Source: Halobacteriovoraceae bacterium
Lineage (GTDB): Bacteria; Bdellovibrionota; Bacteriovoracia; Bacteriovoracales; Bacteriovoracaceae
Length of the DNA: 6,258 nucleotides
Direction: 5' to 3'
Assembly (NCBI GenBank): GCA_018663815.1
Contig: JABJPQ010000497.1
Location: 1 to 6,258 of the forward strand
Part shown: piece by piece, positions 5,470 to 6,258 of the stretch
Layout: each line of letters starts with the position of its first letter
How positions within the stretch are numbered: position 1 is the stretch's first letter
Made by a program: the position numbers and the translations under genes
The notes under the pieces: model-generated
What the model saw: the letters and a program-made list of their open reading frames with translations, nothing else
What the model was told of the DNA's origin: nothing
The model's database searches: none

Positions 5470-5994
5470 ATGAAGTTTACAATGTTATTATTTGCTTTAC
5501 TCGTTTCTGTATCAATTAATGCTGAGACTGTTAATTTGAAAAAAAGTTCTTTTACTTGGAAGGGGGCAAAAATTGTGGGTGATTCCCATACAGGACCGAT
5601 CAAAATGAAAGAAGCTGTTTTTAAAAATGGAAAGGGTTACTTCATCGCAGATATGACCACAATTGATGCAACTGATTTAAAAGGTGAATGGAAAACAAAG
5701 TTTTTAAAACATATTACGAGTGATGACTTTTTCGCAATAAAGAAGTATCCAACGGCCAAACTGGAAATCAACAAAGTTGATAATGGATACATGTATGGAA
5801 AGTTAACTGTGAAAGACAAAAGTCATGATGTCACTGTTCCAATTACAAAAAATGGAAATACGTACTCAGGAGAGCTTGGTTTTGATCGTACTAAATATGG
5901 TGTTATTTATGGTTCCGGTAATTTCTTTAAAAATCTTGGGGATAAAATTATTGCGGATACAATTACACTGAATTTTAAATTTGTAACTAAGTAG
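5470..5994 (+). CDS. Exported YceI-family lipid-binding protein
   Basis: This 174-residue protein has a cleavable Sec signal at residues 1-18 (MKFTMLLFALLVSVSINA, cut before E19). The mature part follows the YceI family, a lipocalin-like eight-stranded barrel that binds isoprenoid or other long-chain lipids in the periplasm. Recognisable family elements are the opening S-S-F-T-W-K-G-A-K, the S-H-T-G turn, the central F-L-K-H-I-T-S-D-D-F-F-A-I-K-K-Y-P-T-A stretch, the L-T-V-K-D-K-S-H-D-V-T-V-P-I strand pair, and the final F-D-R-T-K-Y-G-V-I-Y-G-S-G followed by D-T-I-T-L-N-F-K-F. It is slightly shorter than E. coli YceI, by my recollection near 190 residues, mostly from compact loops. It follows the GST gene by 59 bases and precedes the AlkD-like gene by 28, all on the plus strand. 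YceI genes elsewhere are linked to acid, base or quinone stress, but the molecular role is unsettled. I therefore give no specific substrate. Confidence 0.9.
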   Translation: MKFTMLLFALLVSVSINAETVNLKKSSFTWKGAKIVGDSHTGPIKMKEAVFKNGKGYFIADMTTIDATDLKGEWKTKFLKHITSDDFFAIKKYPTAKLEINKVDNGYMYGKLTVKDKSHDVTVPITKNGNTYSGELGFDRTKYGVIYGSGNFFKNLGDKIIADTITLNFKFVTK

Positions 5995-6022
5995 TCTCAT
6001 TGTAAAAAGGTGATACTTACTT

Positions 6023-6258
6023 ATGCATAAAATTCAAATTGAGCTGCGTAAATATGCTAGCGACAAAGTCGCCAAGAAAAATCAGTACTTCTTTAAGACA
6101 GGAAAGGGAGAGTATGGATACGGAGATATCTTTATTGGAGTCCTTTCTGCTGATTTAAGAAAACTAGCCAATGCGAATACAACCCTAGCTGTTCGGGAGA
6201 TTAAATCTTTAATTAGATCTAAACTAGCAAAGGATAATATTACCATTTATAAAAAATA
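6023..6258 (+). CDS. AlkD-like DNA alkylation repair protein (partial, 3' end off window)
   Basis: The ATG at 6023 follows AAGGTG (6007-6012) by 10 bases. 78 codons are open to the window end. The visible N-terminus has the family's signature block, residues 22-40: Y-F-F-K-T-G-K-G-E-Y-G then G-D-I-F-I-G-V, followed by S-A-D-L-R-K-L-A (42-49). This is the first helical HEAT-like repeat of the AlkD/DNA alkylation repair family, about 230 residues when complete. AlkD is a cytoplasmic DNA glycosylase that removes positively charged N3- and N7-alkylpurines without flipping the base. The catalytic Asp and the aromatic clamp residues lie further along and are not visible, so activity cannot be judged. 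It lies 28 bases after yceI on the same strand with no terminator between, so it is probably the fourth gene of the cluster. Confidence 0.82.
   Translation, partial: MHKIQIELRKYASDKVAKKNQYFFKTGKGEYGYGDIFIGVLSADLRKLANANTTLAVREIKSLIRSKLAKDNITIYKK

Noticed and set aside
5388..5819. Two minus-strand open frames opposite the YceI gene (5388-5603 and 5637-5819)
   Set aside because: They are shadows of the well-supported YceI coding sequence, with no ribosome binding site or recognisable features.

Overview
The window looks like chromosomal DNA of a low-GC Gram-negative bacterium (A+T-rich by eye, not counted). The reasons are two probable lipoproteins, cleavable Sec signal peptides on three further products, a periplasmic YceI protein, a possible outer-membrane protein, and a YfcG-type glutathione S-transferase, a class typical of proteobacteria. 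Base composition together with an S1 (trypsin-fold) protease lipoprotein would suit the Bdellovibrio/Bacteriovorax/Halobacteriovorax group. That placement is inference only; no taxonomic marker gene is present. No tRNA, rRNA, CRISPR array, insertion sequence or integrase is visible.

Layout. Bases 1-380 (minus) hold the 5' part of an exported, possibly outer-membrane protein that runs off the left edge. Bases 511-897 (minus) encode a small exported protein with one CxxCH haem motif and a calcium-binding-type DxDxD loop, followed by a hairpin near 447-474. Bases 1160-2071 (plus) encode an S1-family serine protease lipoprotein. It is transcribed divergently from the cytochrome-like gene and convergently with the next gene. 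Bases 2138-3430 (minus) encode a 430-residue probable lipoprotein with an acidic linker and a domain resembling TIM-barrel glycoside hydrolases.

From 3700 to the right edge all genes are on the plus strand and closely spaced: an old-yellow-enzyme flavin reductase (NemA-like), a YfcG-like glutathione S-transferase 10 nt later, an exported YceI-family protein, and the start of an AlkD-like DNA alkylation repair protein cut by the window end. A sigma70-type promoter lies just before the first of these. Family functions suggest a stress module: the flavoenzyme reduces electrophilic alkenes and nitro compounds, the GST handles glutathione chemistry, and AlkD removes alkylated bases. YceI is a lipocalin-like lipid carrier of uncertain role. 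The joint role and co-transcription are inferred from spacing and family knowledge.

The left part is ordinary envelope and secreted-protein territory. The points most worth a second look are the four-gene stress-type cluster, the unassigned glycosidase-like lipoprotein and the haem-plus-calcium-loop protein. Nothing seen here amounts to a clearly new system.
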